Source: Microbacteriaceae bacterium
Lineage (GTDB): Bacteria; Actinomycetota; Actinomycetes; Actinomycetales; Microbacteriaceae
NCBI GenBank assembly: GCA_024639845.1
Contig: JAHEGG010000006.1
Coordinates: 1-64,000 of the forward strand
Direction: 5' to 3'
Length of the DNA stretch: 64,000 nucleotides
This document shows positions 18,584-26,795 of the stretch, in pieces. Position 1 is the first letter of the stretch. The number at the start of each line of letters is the position of its first letter. A program made the translations under genes and the position numbers. The notes beneath the pieces were generated by a model. The model did no database searches. It was given only the letters and a program-made list of their open reading frames with translations, and was not told the DNA's origin.

Positions 18584-19692
18584 TGCGTGAGCTGATAATC
18601 GATCTCGACGCAATCGTGCACAACTTCAAGACCATGCAGTCGAAGACTTCGGCGCTGATCCTTCCGGTAATCAAGGCCGATGCCTACGGGCACGGCATGG
18701 TGGAGGTCGCCCGTGTGCTTGAGGACGCTGGATGCGGAGGTTTTGCGGTTGCCGATAACGCCGAAGCACTCAAACTTCGCGATGCGGGAATCACCGCTGC
18801 ACTGCTTTCGTGGTTGCACGACCCTGCCGACGATTTCGTCGAGGCAGTGGCGCGCGATGTCGACCTAGGCATCGCCAACATTGAGCAACTTTCGCGAGCC
18901 CAGCACGCGGCCGAGGCGAGTGGCGAAATCGCTCACGTGCATCTGAAAATCGACACCGGTCTCGGTCGCAACGGCAGCACCGTATCCGAGTGGCTTGCGC
19001 TGGTCGAAGCCACCAAGAGCGCGGTTGCAACCGGCAAGGTGATGGTCATCGGCATTTTCAGTCACCTGAGTTCAACATCCGAGTCTGACGACCGCGCGCA
19101 GATCGAAAAGTTCAAGAATGCACTCCAGGTCGCCAAGGATGCAGGACTCGAGTTCGAGCTGGCACACCTGACCGCCTCCGATGGTTCGCTGGCCTATCCA
19201 GACGCACACTTCGACATGATTCGCGTGGGTATCGCGATGTATGGTCTCGACCCGTTTAGCACCAACCGTGCGGCTGAGTTTGGGTTGCGCCCGGCGATGA
19301 CCGCAAAGACGGTCGTGGTTCAAACTAAGCGCGTGCCAGCCGGTCAGGGCGTGTCTTATGGCTATCTGCATCGCACGGCTGGTGAAACCACGCTTGCGCT
19401 CATCCCCGTCGGTTATGCCGAGGGTCTGCCGCGAAACGCCACTGGCAAGGCCGAGGTTTCCATCAACGGCAAACGCTATCGCCTTCAATCGCGAGTAGCC
19501 ATGGATCAGTTCGTGCTCGACGTGGGCGATGACGACGTGAAGGTTGGCGACGAAGTGATCATCTTCGGTGACCCGGCCAGCGGTGCCCCGTCGGTCGATG
19601 ATCTGGCCGCCGCCTGCGACACCATCAACTACGAAATCGTCACACGCATTGGCGGTCGCTTCAAACGGGTTTATCTCGGAGCCGCGAAGTGA
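18583..19692 (+). CDS. alr: Alanine racemase
   Basis: PLP enzyme producing D-alanine for peptidoglycan. The PLP lysine lies in LPVIKADAYGHG; MYGLDP and the C-terminal MDQFVLDVGDD are typical of the fold-III racemase. Two start codons abut (GTG 18580, ATG 18583); AGGAGGT at 18571 is five bases from the ATG but only two from the GTG, so the ATG is chosen. The acpS stop overlaps by one base. TsaE follows via a GTGA overlap. Confidence 0.95.
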   Translation: MRELIIDLDAIVHNFKTMQSKTSALILPVIKADAYGHGMVEVARVLEDAGCGGFAVADNAEALKLRDAGITAALLSWLHDPADDFVEAVARDVDLGIANIEQLSRAQHAAEASGEIAHVHLKIDTGLGRNGSTVSEWLALVEATKSAVATGKVMVIGIFSHLSSTSESDDRAQIEKFKNALQVAKDAGLEFELAHLTASDGSLAYPDAHFDMIRVGIAMYGLDPFSTNRAAEFGLRPAMTAKTVVVQTKRVPAGQGVSYGYLHRTAGETTLALIPVGYAEGLPRNATGKAEVSINGKRYRLQSRVAMDQFVLDVGDDDVKVGDEVIIFGDPASGAPSVDDLAAACDTINYEIVTRIGGRFKRVYLGAAK

Positions 19693-20201
19693 CCTTGCCG
19701 GTTGACCTTGCCGTCATCCGAGTCGAAACCGATGAAATCATGCATCAACTCGGATGCTCACTCGCACAACTTTTGAGTGCGGGAAACCTCGTGCTGCTCA
19801 CCGGCCCGCTCGGTGCGGGCAAAACAACTCTTTCGCGAGGAATCGGGGAGGGTCTCGGCGTGATCTCAAACGTTTCGAGCCCCACCTTTGTGATTGCCCG
19901 AACCCACAAGCGTTCCGATTCGGCCGTTCCGCTGGTGCACGTCGACGCCTACCGGCTGGGCTCGGCGGCAGAGTTCGACGACCTCGACATCGACCTTCCT
20001 CGCTCCATCGTTCTCGTGGAGTGGGGCCGTGGTTTCACCGACGGGCTTTGCGATTCCTGGGTCGACATCGAAATCGAACGCGACCATACCGGGGCCAGCG
20101 AGACTCGGATGGTGCGCATCCTGGGTTTCGGACCTAGATTTGCTGATGCGGCGCTCCAGGCTGGTTTCAGGCAGCTCGAAGCGGTCGGGGGTGTCGCGTG
20201 A
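19689..20201 (+). CDS. tsaE: tRNA threonylcarbamoyladenosine biosynthesis ATPase TsaE
   Basis: ATPase partner of TsaB-TsaD in making t6A37 on ANN-decoding tRNAs. Walker A is GPLGAGKTTLSRGIGEGLG; SPTFVIARTHKR and HVDAYRLGSAAEFDDLDID are family features, and VLVEWGRGFTD holds the Walker B-like end. The GTG start overlaps the alr stop, and tsaB follows by a further GTGA overlap, so alr-tsaE-tsaB-rimI/tsaD is one unit. Confidence 0.95.
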   Translation: MTLPVDLAVIRVETDEIMHQLGCSLAQLLSAGNLVLLTGPLGAGKTTLSRGIGEGLGVISNVSSPTFVIARTHKRSDSAVPLVHVDAYRLGSAAEFDDLDIDLPRSIVLVEWGRGFTDGLCDSWVDIEIERDHTGASETRMVRILGFGPRFADAALQAGFRQLEAVGGVA

Positions 20202-20914
20202 GCCCGTTTTTGGCGATCGACACTTCGGTCGGAACCTCGGTTGCGTTAATCGCGGGTGGCTCGGTGCTAGCAGAAGTCAACATCAACGACCGAATGGGGC
20301 ACGCCGAAAACATCGGTCTAGCGCTCGCCGAGGTTTTCAAGCGAGCGGATGTCGCACCAAGCCGCATCACGGCGGTCATCGCAGGTCGTGGGCCAGCGCC
20401 TTTCACAGGTTTGCGAGTTGGTATCGCAGCGGCCATTGCTTTTGCCGAGGGAGTGGCGCGACCGATCTTTGGCGTGGTGAGCCACGATGCAATCGCACTC
20501 GCCGAGCTCGACGGCTCGGATTCAACGCCTATAACCCAGGCTGGTGCGTCAACCAGCTCCCAAATCGGCTCGCAAACATCGCCGCAAATAGGCTCACCGC
20601 TGCTCGTCACCACCGACGCTCGCCGCAGCGAGGTTTATTGGAGTCTTTACTCTGGGCTTGACCACCACGGTTGTCCGGTGCGCATCGATGGGCCGCACGT
20701 GAACAAACCCGCCGAACTCGAGTCGATTCTGAACGAGCGCGGGCTTGCTCCCCGACTCGCAACGGCGTCTGTGTCTGCCTCGGCGCTGGCAAGAGTTGTC
20801 GAGCGTCAGATGCTTGCGGGCGGAGCATCCCAGGATGTTGCCGCGCTCTATTTGAGGGCTCCAGATGCGGTCGCGCCGAAAGACGTTTCGCGAACCAGCA
20901 AGGCGGTGAGTTGA
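20198..20914 (+). CDS. tsaB: TsaB, TsaD-dimerising subunit of t6A synthase
   Basis: Non-catalytic ASKHA-fold paralogue that pairs with TsaD. Recognised by the start [31 protein letters not shown], and [20 protein letters not shown]. Between the ASKHA lobes lies a low-complexity insert rich in Ser, Gln, Gly and Thr with a near-repeat (SSQIGSQ / SPQIGS), probably a surface loop. The stop overlaps the following fused gene by one base (TGATG). Confidence 0.94.
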   Translation: MSPFLAIDTSVGTSVALIAGGSVLAEVNINDRMGHAENIGLALAEVFKRADVAPSRITAVIAGRGPAPFTGLRVGIAAAIAFAEGVARPIFGVVSHDAIALAELDGSDSTPITQAGASTSSQIGSQTSPQIGSPLLVTTDARRSEVYWSLYSGLDHHGCPVRIDGPHVNKPAELESILNERGLAPRLATASVSASALARVVERQMLAGGASQDVAALYLRAPDAVAPKDVSRTSKAVS

Positions 20915-22443
20915 TGGCCGACTTTCTGATTCGCCCAGCCACCGAGGATGACCTGGTGAACGTTTTTGAAATCGAACAGGTTTCGTTCGGCACCACCGCG
21001 TGGCCGTTCGAGATGATGCAGACCGAGCTCGCCCCGAACCCGAGCCGCAACTATTTTGTTGCCACTCTCGACGGTGAAGTGGTTGGTTATGCCGGCATCG
21101 GCGTGGTCGACGGGCACGAGGCCGATGTTATGACCATCGCGGTGAGTGAGACTCATCGAGGCGCAGGTTTGGGCCGCCGACTAATGAATCGACTGATCGA
21201 TGTAGCCGCCAAGCGGCGCGCTCGCGAGATGTTCCTCGAGGTGCGCGCCGACAACCCGGTGCCGCAGGCTCTCTATCGCAGCCTGGGCTTCGAGCAGATC
21301 GACCTTCGCAAGGGTTATTACCAGCCCGAAGGCGTGGATGCGGTGGTGATGCGCCTCGACCTAACGCCGCGCATCCAAGATTTGGCCGCCTCGACTCTCC
21401 AAGAACCGGTCGTTCTGGGTATTGAGTCTTCATGTGACGAAACCGGAGTCGGCATCGTGCGCGGAACCACACTCTTGGCCAACGCGGTGTCATCTTCAAT
21501 GGATGCACACGCAAGGTTCGGCGGAGTCGTGCCAGAGGTCGCGGCTCGCGCCCACCTCGAGGCCATCAAGCCGACGCTCGACCAGGCACTCAAGACGGCC
21601 GGCCTGAGCATCAACGAGATCGACGCGATTGCCGTGACCAACGGGCCTGGTCTAGCAGGCGCACTCATGGTCGGCGTTGGTGCCGCTAAAGCGCTCGCGG
21701 TTTCCACCGGAAAACCCATCTATGCGGTCAACCATCTGGTCGGTCACGTTGGGGTCGATGTTCTGGAGCGCGGTCAGGTTGAGACGCCAACCGTTGCCCT
21801 GCTCGTGTCTGGCGGTCACACATCCCTGCTCTTAGTTCACGACCTGATCGACAATGTGGAACTACTGGGTGAAACCATCGATGACGCCGCGGGTGAGGCA
21901 TTCGACAAGGTGGCTCGACTACTCGGTCTCGGGTATCCGGGCGGGCCAGTCATCGATCAGGCGGCGGCCTCTGGTAATCCAGCTGCGATTCGTTTTCCGC
22001 GCGGGCTCACTCTGCCCAAAGACATGGAAAAGCATCGTTACGACTTCTCGTTCTCGGGTTTGAAAACAGCGGTCGCTCGGTGGGTCGAGTCGGCCGAACA
22101 GAGCGGCACCGAGTATTCGATCGCGGATGTGGCGGCGTCGTTCCGCGAGGCCGTGGTCGATGTGCTGGTGAGCAAGGCGGTTTCTGCCTGTCTGGCGCAC
22201 AGCGTGCCAAGACTTTTGTTGGGTGGAGGTGTCGTTGCCAACCGGCGCTTGCGCGAGGTGGCACAGGAACGTTGCGATGCGAATGGCATCGAGTTGCGCA
22301 TCCCGGCACTCAGTCTGTGCACCGATAATGGTGCGATGATCGCGGCACTCGGCGCTCAACTGGTCATGGCTGGGCGCTCGCCTTCTGGTCTCGGTTTCGC
22401 AGCTGATTCCACGCTCGGGGTAACCCAGGTGCACACCCTCTAA
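20914..22443 (+). CDS. tsaD: Fused RimI N-acetyltransferase and TsaD t6A transferase
   Basis: A single 509-aa frame without interruption. Residues 1-150 are a GNAT acetyltransferase of the RimI type (acetyl-CoA loop [20 protein letters not shown], then [20 protein letters not shown]). Residues ~165-509 are TsaD ([30 protein letters not shown], metal ligands [29 protein letters not shown]), the Kae1 catalytic subunit of t6A synthesis. The linker is about 15 residues. The listed start at 20671 lies inside tsaB and is rejected in favour of ATG 20914, coupled by TGATG. A TTG at 21382 could in principle restart TsaD but has no ribosome-binding site. Adjacent rimI and tsaD genes are common; the continuous frame is the unusual part. 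Confidence 0.92.
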   Translation: MADFLIRPATEDDLVNVFEIEQVSFGTTAWPFEMMQTELAPNPSRNYFVATLDGEVVGYAGIGVVDGHEADVMTIAVSETHRGAGLGRRLMNRLIDVAAKRRAREMFLEVRADNPVPQALYRSLGFEQIDLRKGYYQPEGVDAVVMRLDLTPRIQDLAASTLQEPVVLGIESSCDETGVGIVRGTTLLANAVSSSMDAHARFGGVVPEVAARAHLEAIKPTLDQALKTAGLSINEIDAIAVTNGPGLAGALMVGVGAAKALAVSTGKPIYAVNHLVGHVGVDVLERGQVETPTVALLVSGGHTSLLLVHDLIDNVELLGETIDDAAGEAFDKVARLLGLGYPGGPVIDQAAASGNPAAIRFPRGLTLPKDMEKHRYDFSFSGLKTAVARWVESAEQSGTEYSIADVAASFREAVVDVLVSKAVSACLAHSVPRLLLGGGVVANRRLREVAQERCDANGIELRIPALSLCTDNGAMIAALGAQLVMAGRSPSGLGFAADSTLGVTQVHTL

Positions 22444-22470
22444 ACTTCGACAAAGATCAAGGCAAAATCC

Positions 22471-22776
22471 ATGGCAAAGAGCACTCCTAAACCAGACCGC
22501 AGAGCCGAGGCTCACGAGTCCTATCTCAAGCATCGAAAGCTGACTTTTCTTTTTGGCTGGATTGCACTGGCCACTCCGTTTTTCGCGATTCTCACCCTGT
22601 TCTTTTTGGCTGGGATGGCCACCGGGCCGTTTGCCGCTTTCGCTCAAGCAGCAGCGTGGCCGATCGTCTTCGCATCGATGCTCACCGCACCGCTTGCCCT
22701 TGCAGTCGCGTTCGTCGAATCGTTTCGCGCTCGCAACATCCGTGAAGCGAACGGGTTTTCAAAGCCCGGTCGTTAG
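22471..22776 (+). CDS. Small membrane protein, unknown function
   Basis: 101 aa with a basic N-terminus (KSTPKPDRRAEAHESYLKHR) and two hydrophobic spans (FLFGWIALATPFFAILTLFF and AWPIVFASMLTAPLALAVAF), both termini probably cytoplasmic. ATG at 22471 follows tsaD by 27 nt and may be read from the same transcript. No family is recognised. It is the first of five consecutive membrane proteins of unknown role. Confidence 0.7.
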   Translation: MAKSTPKPDRRAEAHESYLKHRKLTFLFGWIALATPFFAILTLFFLAGMATGPFAAFAQAAAWPIVFASMLTAPLALAVAFVESFRARNIREANGFSKPGR

Positions 22777-22898
22777 CGTCTGTCCCCCAAAGAGACCACA
22801 CGCGCGGTGGTTCTAACAGAGCATGGCAGCGAGATTTTGTGCCAAAGTACAAGCAGGGATACCCGATTCCCGTCACCAATTAGCAAGGATGGTGCCCG

Positions 22899-23405
22899 AT
22901 GAGCCGCGAACTTGAAGGCGAAGCTCTCTTTTACGAAAGTGAGCGTGCAAAGAACAGAACTATGGGCTGCTTCTCTGGCTGTGCAACGTTCTTCGTGCCT
23001 ATATTTTTCCTCACATCCGGTTATGCACCGGTAGTTATGTTTCTCACGTTTGGTCTCGGCATCTTTTTCATGATTCGTGGCCTAAGTGCACGCGCCAAGC
23101 GAGACGAAGCTTATAGAAAGCTTGGCGCTCTGAAGACTCACAATGGCTATGTAGTCCCTTCGTCAGAAGGGGCACCATCCACCTCAACGGTGGTGACCGG
23201 CCCCATCGTGATCCCGCCGGTCCCTGGATTACCTCCAACCGCTGCCGTTGATCCCCGGAGTCTAGCTACGTCGTCGGCGGCTGGAACCACGGCTGGCTCA
23301 AACACCTCGAACGGTGGAGCGCTAGACGCTTCACAAGACGGAGCCTTCGCTGACGACGACAAACTTGCTGAACGCCTCAAGAAGGCAAAGAAGTCAGGAT
23401 TCTGA
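22899..23405 (+). CDS. Membrane protein, unknown function, with Pro/Thr/Ser-rich tail
   Basis: 168 aa. Acidic start (MSRELEGEALFYESERAKNR), two closely spaced hydrophobic segments (FSGCATFFVPIFFLTSGYAP and VVMFLTFGLGIFFMIRGL), then a basic helix and a low-complexity Pro/Thr/Ser/Gly region ending in a charged tip (DDDKLAERLKKAKKSGF). AAGGATGGTG precedes the ATG. Its TGA overlaps the next ATG (TGATG), so the two are coupled. No homologous family is recognised. Confidence 0.7.
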   Translation: MSRELEGEALFYESERAKNRTMGCFSGCATFFVPIFFLTSGYAPVVMFLTFGLGIFFMIRGLSARAKRDEAYRKLGALKTHNGYVVPSSEGAPSTSTVVTGPIVIPPVPGLPPTAAVDPRSLATSSAAGTTAGSNTSNGGALDASQDGAFADDDKLAERLKKAKKSGF

Positions 23406-23806
23406 TGGCCACTTCGGTTCCTCAGGATTATTCGTTTTTACAAAAGCGTCGCGTGCGCGCTCGGGTGCTCTCGCTGTCCTTCGTCGCCACGATGGTTTTT
23501 AGTCTGGTAATCGGACCCAACTGGCTCTACGCCATAAAGTTAGGTCCCTTTGATGCTCCGATTATCGGAATAATCGGGTTTCTAAGTTTTCCCCTGTCGG
23601 TGTTCTTTTTCGCCATCGCCATGGTCGTCGCCAATCCAACTATGGGGCTGGCAAGCTTGATTCCAATCCTTGTATTTACGCCGATCATCTGGGTTTCAGG
23701 CTTCTTCGGCTCAGTGTTCGAATTCAACAACAATCGAGCTTTGAGCCTCATGCTAGCGTGGGCATCGACCGAGATCTCGGCCGAAACCCAATACTTGAAC
23801 CACTAA
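23405..23806 (+). CDS. Membrane protein, unknown function
   Basis: 133 aa with about three hydrophobic segments (VLSLSFVATMVFSLVIGPNW, IIGIIGFLSFPLSVFFFAIA, LASLIPILVFTPIIWVSGFF). Starts in the TGATG overlap with the preceding gene, implying that the products act together. Codon choice is less biased and more A/T-rich than in the surrounding housekeeping genes. No family is recognised. Confidence 0.68.
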   Translation: MATSVPQDYSFLQKRRVRARVLSLSFVATMVFSLVIGPNWLYAIKLGPFDAPIIGIIGFLSFPLSVFFFAIAMVVANPTMGLASLIPILVFTPIIWVSGFFGSVFEFNNNRALSLMLAWASTEISAETQYLNH

Positions 23807-23853
23807 ACATCTATCCAAGGTCGCCAATCAGCGTCCAAGATTGGGGCAATCAA

Positions 23854-24441
23854 ATGGAAAGAACCGCACTCAGATTTGCGCAACTCGACAAAATCAACCG
23901 GCAACTAAGCGAACTCCTAATCGTTGCGGCCGCAACTTTTATTTTGTTTCTTGCAGTCGGCGGGTGGCTGCTAGCCATCGGATTTGGTGTCGTTGCTCTA
24001 TTCACCTATCAACTTGGCACTGAACTTAGAAAAGCCATGGGGTTTGCCTCAAATGGGAACTACAAGCAGTTCAAATATTCGATAGAAGGCGCAAGCCTCG
24101 GAATTCCGACCGCTTCAGAGATAAGCGATCCATTCTTTGTCGATCCCTTGGTCGCTTCGGTCGCACTAAAAAAGGCTCAGCAGAGGCGCCAAGCGGCCCG
24201 CAAGATTAGCTTCACCGGCGGAATCGTTTCTGGGGTTTTGCCTGTCGTAATGCTGGTCGCTCTATTCACACTAGGTATTTCGGGAGCATTCAATAACTAC
24301 AGCCTTGCCGAAGGATTGGCATTCGCCTGGGTCGCAGTGGTTGCCATCTGGGGGCTTGCCATTATCGCGGCCTTTGCGGGTCTTTTTGTTGCGTTTGCAG
24401 CACGGCTTAGGATTCAGCGATTGGTGATTTTCGGGGGCTAA
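23854..24441 (+). CDS. Membrane protein, unknown function
   Basis: 195 aa from ATG 23854 (MERTALRFAQLDKINRQLSE). The ORF track extends to a GTG at 23758, but that start would overlap the previous gene by 49 nt and has no ribosome-binding site. Four hydrophobic spans occur in two pairs (LLIVAAATFILFLAVGGWLL plus following, VSGVLPVVMLVALFTLGISG plus following), separated by a polar stretch of about 80 residues. Unknown function; part of the same membrane-protein cluster. Confidence 0.6.
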   Translation: MERTALRFAQLDKINRQLSELLIVAAATFILFLAVGGWLLAIGFGVVALFTYQLGTELRKAMGFASNGNYKQFKYSIEGASLGIPTASEISDPFFVDPLVASVALKKAQQRRQAARKISFTGGIVSGVLPVVMLVALFTLGISGAFNNYSLAEGLAFAWVAVVAIWGLAIIAAFAGLFVAFAARLRIQRLVIFGG

Positions 24442-24527
24442 CAACCCCTAGCCGACTTTCAGGCCGTTCGCAGGGTTCTCTCAGGCTTGGCTGGTCAACT
24501 GACACAAGCCAAACAAAGGAGAAACCC

Positions 24528-25049
24528 GTGGCAGATAAAGACAAGTCAGAAAAAGCTTCTGTAGGTGCAGACGCAACCGCTGTTGCACCAGCAGCCCCAA
24601 CCGAGGTCAAAGCGCGCTTCGACTTCAACTCACTAAACACTCTCTCGGTCGTATCACTGGCCACGGCCGTCACCGGTTTCGGCGCTCTCGCCGCAGTTAT
24701 CACCGGTCACATCTCGCTTAGCCAGCTCAAGACTTCAAAGCAAAACGGACGCCCACTGGCAATCGCCGGTCTAATCGTCGGTTACGTTTTCATCGGTCTT
24801 GCGGTGGTAGGAGCAATCGCCCGCCCGTTCCTTCAGCAGCGCGGCATCGAACTGGGTGACCACATGGGTCAGTTCGGAAACCGGAACCAGATGGGTCAGT
24901 TCGACAGCCAGATGGGTGGCCAGCTGGGCTACGACCCGCTTGACAACGGTCGCAACGGCATGATGGACGACATGGGTGGCCAGATGGGCTGGGGAAACGT
25001 TGACGTGAACCCAGACCAAGACCAGACCCCCACTCCAAGCACTAACTAA
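24528..25049 (+). CDS. DUF4190-type membrane protein with Gln/Met/Gly-rich repeat tail
   Basis: 173 aa. The central region (LSVVSLATAVTGFGALAAVI, then GHISLSQLKTSKQNGRPLAI and AGLIVGYVFIGLAVVGAIAR) is a DUF4190-like two-TM hairpin. The last ~65 residues are soluble and repetitive, with MGQF, MGQF, MGGQ, MGGQ motifs spaced 8-12 residues and Asp/Asn-rich linkers, then a Pro/Thr end. GTG start behind AAAGGAGAAA. DUF4190 proteins are abundant in Actinobacteria with no defined role. Confidence 0.75.
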   Translation: MADKDKSEKASVGADATAVAPAAPTEVKARFDFNSLNTLSVVSLATAVTGFGALAAVITGHISLSQLKTSKQNGRPLAIAGLIVGYVFIGLAVVGAIARPFLQQRGIELGDHMGQFGNRNQMGQFDSQMGGQLGYDPLDNGRNGMMDDMGGQMGWGNVDVNPDQDQTPTPSTN

Positions 25050-25070
25050 ATAACCTTTCGGTGGGGCGAA

Positions 25071-26270
25071 CTAGCGAATCGGCTCGACCACCAAAACACG
25101 GTGAGCGTCGCCCACCCTGGTAACAATCAGGGTGGCGGCGTTCTCGCCTTTAAGCGCCATTTCTTTGCGCAGAGCCTCGGGTGAGACATCCGAGCCTCGC
25201 TTTTTTATTTCAAGGATGCCCACGGCACGCTCGCGCAGGTAGGCCTTTAGCTTCTTGCGGTCAAACGGTAGGTTGTCGACCAAGCGGTAGGTGCGGAGCC
25301 AAGGACTGCGATGCGCCTCGGCTGCAGTCAAATAGGCGATTTCAGGCGCGAAGAGTGTGGCACCAAATTGCCCAGCCAGGTTGGCGACAAGGTGGGATCG
25401 AATCACCGCGGCGTCTGGCTCAAAAACGTATTCCTGCAGCTCGCCGAGCGTGGCATCCATGCGTTCTTCGTTGGTCGAATCGAGTATGTGCGCGCCCACG
25501 CCATCGATTAGCAATGCTGATCGAGCGACTCCCTCGCGGGCGGCCGCTCCGAACCAGAGGGCGCACTCGACAAGATCACCTTCTACAGAAACCCACTGCG
25601 CTTCGCATCCTTGGGGAATCGCTTCGTGTGGGTGACCAGGCCCTAACTTGATGCCGGTCGGCCGTTCGGTCGTGCGGGCCAGAACCCAGTCGAAGTTGGG
25701 CGAGTAATCGGTGGGGTCAAACTTGCGAACCGCTCGCTCGCGTTTTGGGCCACCGAGTTCACGTCGAGCCGGGTCGAAGAACTGGCCGTCAAAGGGTTTT
25801 GTGTCGACCTGCGTGACGTCTGCCTGGTGCACACGCACATTATCGAAAGGTGCGAGGTTGTAGGTGGCAATTGCGCCGGTAACCTCATCGAGCTCGAATG
25901 CGTCAACTTCGATTCCTACCGCGGCAAAAGCCATCGACTCGGTGCCGATACCGCAGCCGAGGTCGGCAACGGATGAGCAACCAGCGTCTCGAAAACGTCC
26001 GGCATGCAAGGCAGCGACCTTGAGTCGACTGGCCTGTTCCAAGCCAGCCTCGGTGAAGAGCATCCGGGTGGCAAACTCGCCAAACTTGGTTTCGGCCCGC
26101 CGTCGCAGTTTGGCCTGGCTAAGCACGGCTGCAACAACGGCGGGAGAGTGGCCTTGGCTGCGCAAATCACTCACCAGTCGAACCACGTCTGCTTTTGCGT
26201 CGAAGCGGGTTTCGGCCAATAGAGACAACCCTTCGGGTGTCATCAAAGACAAAAACTCGCTGCGATCCAT
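25071..26270 (-). CDS. Class I SAM-dependent methyltransferase with THUMP-like domain
   Basis: 399 aa. An N-terminal helical region precedes a Rossmann methyltransferase core with motif I VADLGCGIGTESMAFAAVG, the acidic ribose-binding FELDEV and DGQFFDPARRELG. The C-terminal part (FEPDAAVIRSHLVANLAGQF, then EIAYLTAAEAHRSPWLRTYR) matches the THUMP-like domain of actinobacterial methyltransferases thought to act on RNA. The substrate is not known. Transcribed against its neighbours; the groES promoter region begins 47 nt from its start. Confidence 0.85.
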   Translation of the reverse strand: MDRSEFLSLMTPEGLSLLAETRFDAKADVVRLVSDLRSQGHSPAVVAAVLSQAKLRRRAETKFGEFATRMLFTEAGLEQASRLKVAALHAGRFRDAGCSSVADLGCGIGTESMAFAAVGIEVDAFELDEVTGAIATYNLAPFDNVRVHQADVTQVDTKPFDGQFFDPARRELGGPKRERAVRKFDPTDYSPNFDWVLARTTERPTGIKLGPGHPHEAIPQGCEAQWVSVEGDLVECALWFGAAAREGVARSALLIDGVGAHILDSTNEERMDATLGELQEYVFEPDAAVIRSHLVANLAGQFGATLFAPEIAYLTAAEAHRSPWLRTYRLVDNLPFDRKKLKAYLRERAVGILEIKKRGSDVSPEALRKEMALKGENAATLIVTRVGDAHRVLVVEPIR

Positions 26271-26316
26271 GACTCAAGGCTAGCCGAGAGATGTTCGCCA
26301 ATAGCAAAGGCCCCTG

Positions 26317-26343
26317 TTAGCACTCACCTTGCTCGAGTGCTAA
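26317..26343 (+). promoter_or_regulatory. CIRCE operator (HrcA binding site)
   Basis: TTAGCACTC, nine bases, GAGTGCTAA: an exact match to the CIRCE inverted repeat bound by the heat-shock repressor HrcA. It overlaps the -35 and spacer of the groES promoter, so HrcA binding would block RNA polymerase. Confidence 0.95.
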
Positions 26344-26357
26344 GCATGCTTTATGAT
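26329..26357 (+). promoter_or_regulatory. groES promoter
   Basis: TTGCTC (26329-26334) and TATGAT (26352-26357) with 17-bp spacing, overlapping the CIRCE element. Transcription would begin around 26364, about 50 nt before groES. Confidence 0.7.
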
Positions 26358-26413
26358 TGGGGTAGTTCCAGTCGGAACCACCAACTACAGAACTTTCCAA
26401 AGAAGAGGTCAAA

Positions 26414-26710
26414 GTGTCGGTAACCATCAAGCCACTAGAAGATCGCATCGTTGTCAAGCCGGTCGAAGCAGAGCAAGTCACCGCTTCGGGTCTGGTCATC
26501 CCTGACACCGCCAAAGAAAAGCCACAAGAGGCCGAGGTCATCGCCGTCGGTCCTGGTCGCGTCGACGACAAGGGTGTGCGCATCCCCGTTGACGTAGCAG
26601 TCGGCGACAAGGTGATCTTCTCGAAATACGGCGGCACCGAGCTCAAGTTCGATGGTCAGGAATACCTGATCCTCAGCGCTCGCGACGTTCTTGCCGTTGT
26701 AGTTCGCTAA
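26414..26710 (+). CDS. groES: Co-chaperonin GroES
   Basis: Seven-fold lid of the GroEL folding chamber. 98 aa; [20 protein letters not shown], the mobile-loop region ([20 protein letters not shown]), [16 protein letters not shown] and [14 protein letters not shown] are canonical. GTG start behind AAGAGG. CIRCE control is certain from sequence. groEL does not follow: a strong terminator comes 13 nt after the stop and then a transporter gene, so GroEL must be encoded elsewhere. Confidence 0.97.
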   Translation: MSVTIKPLEDRIVVKPVEAEQVTASGLVIPDTAKEKPQEAEVIAVGPGRVDDKGVRIPVDVAVGDKVIFSKYGGTELKFDGQEYLILSARDVLAVVVR

Positions 26711-26722
26711 ACCAAAACCCTC

Positions 26723-26755
26723 AAAAGACCCGGGCCTCGTGCTCGGGTCTTTTTT
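26723..26755 (+). terminator. Intrinsic terminator after groES
   Basis: AAAAGACCCG pairs with CGGGTCTTTT across an 11-base loop and runs into further Ts. The ten-base perfect stem and T-run make this a strong terminator, confirming groES as monocistronic. Confidence 0.9.
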
Positions 26756-26783
26756 GCATGGATGTAAGGCCAGTGAGATGGCA

Positions 26784-26795
26784 TAGGTTAGGGGA
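26784..26795 (+). promoter_or_regulatory. Putative -10 box for a leaderless rarD mRNA
   Basis: TAGGTT ends exactly six bases before the GTG start. AGGGGA between them is too close to act as a Shine-Dalgarno sequence, so transcription probably starts at the GTG. Confidence 0.4.

Noticed and set aside
19894-20661. 255-aa plus-strand ORF over tsaE/tsaB
   Set aside because: Out-of-frame shadow of two recognised genes, Arg/Ser-rich, no RBS.
20671-20913. 81-codon N-terminal extension of RimI-TsaD
   Set aside because: It overlaps tsaB in another frame and reads as Cys/Arg-rich noise; ATG 20914 is coupled to the tsaB stop.
21382-21384. TTG as an independent start for tsaD
   Set aside because: In frame and well placed, but no Shine-Dalgarno sequence and no promoter-like hexamer at -12; the fused reading is simpler.
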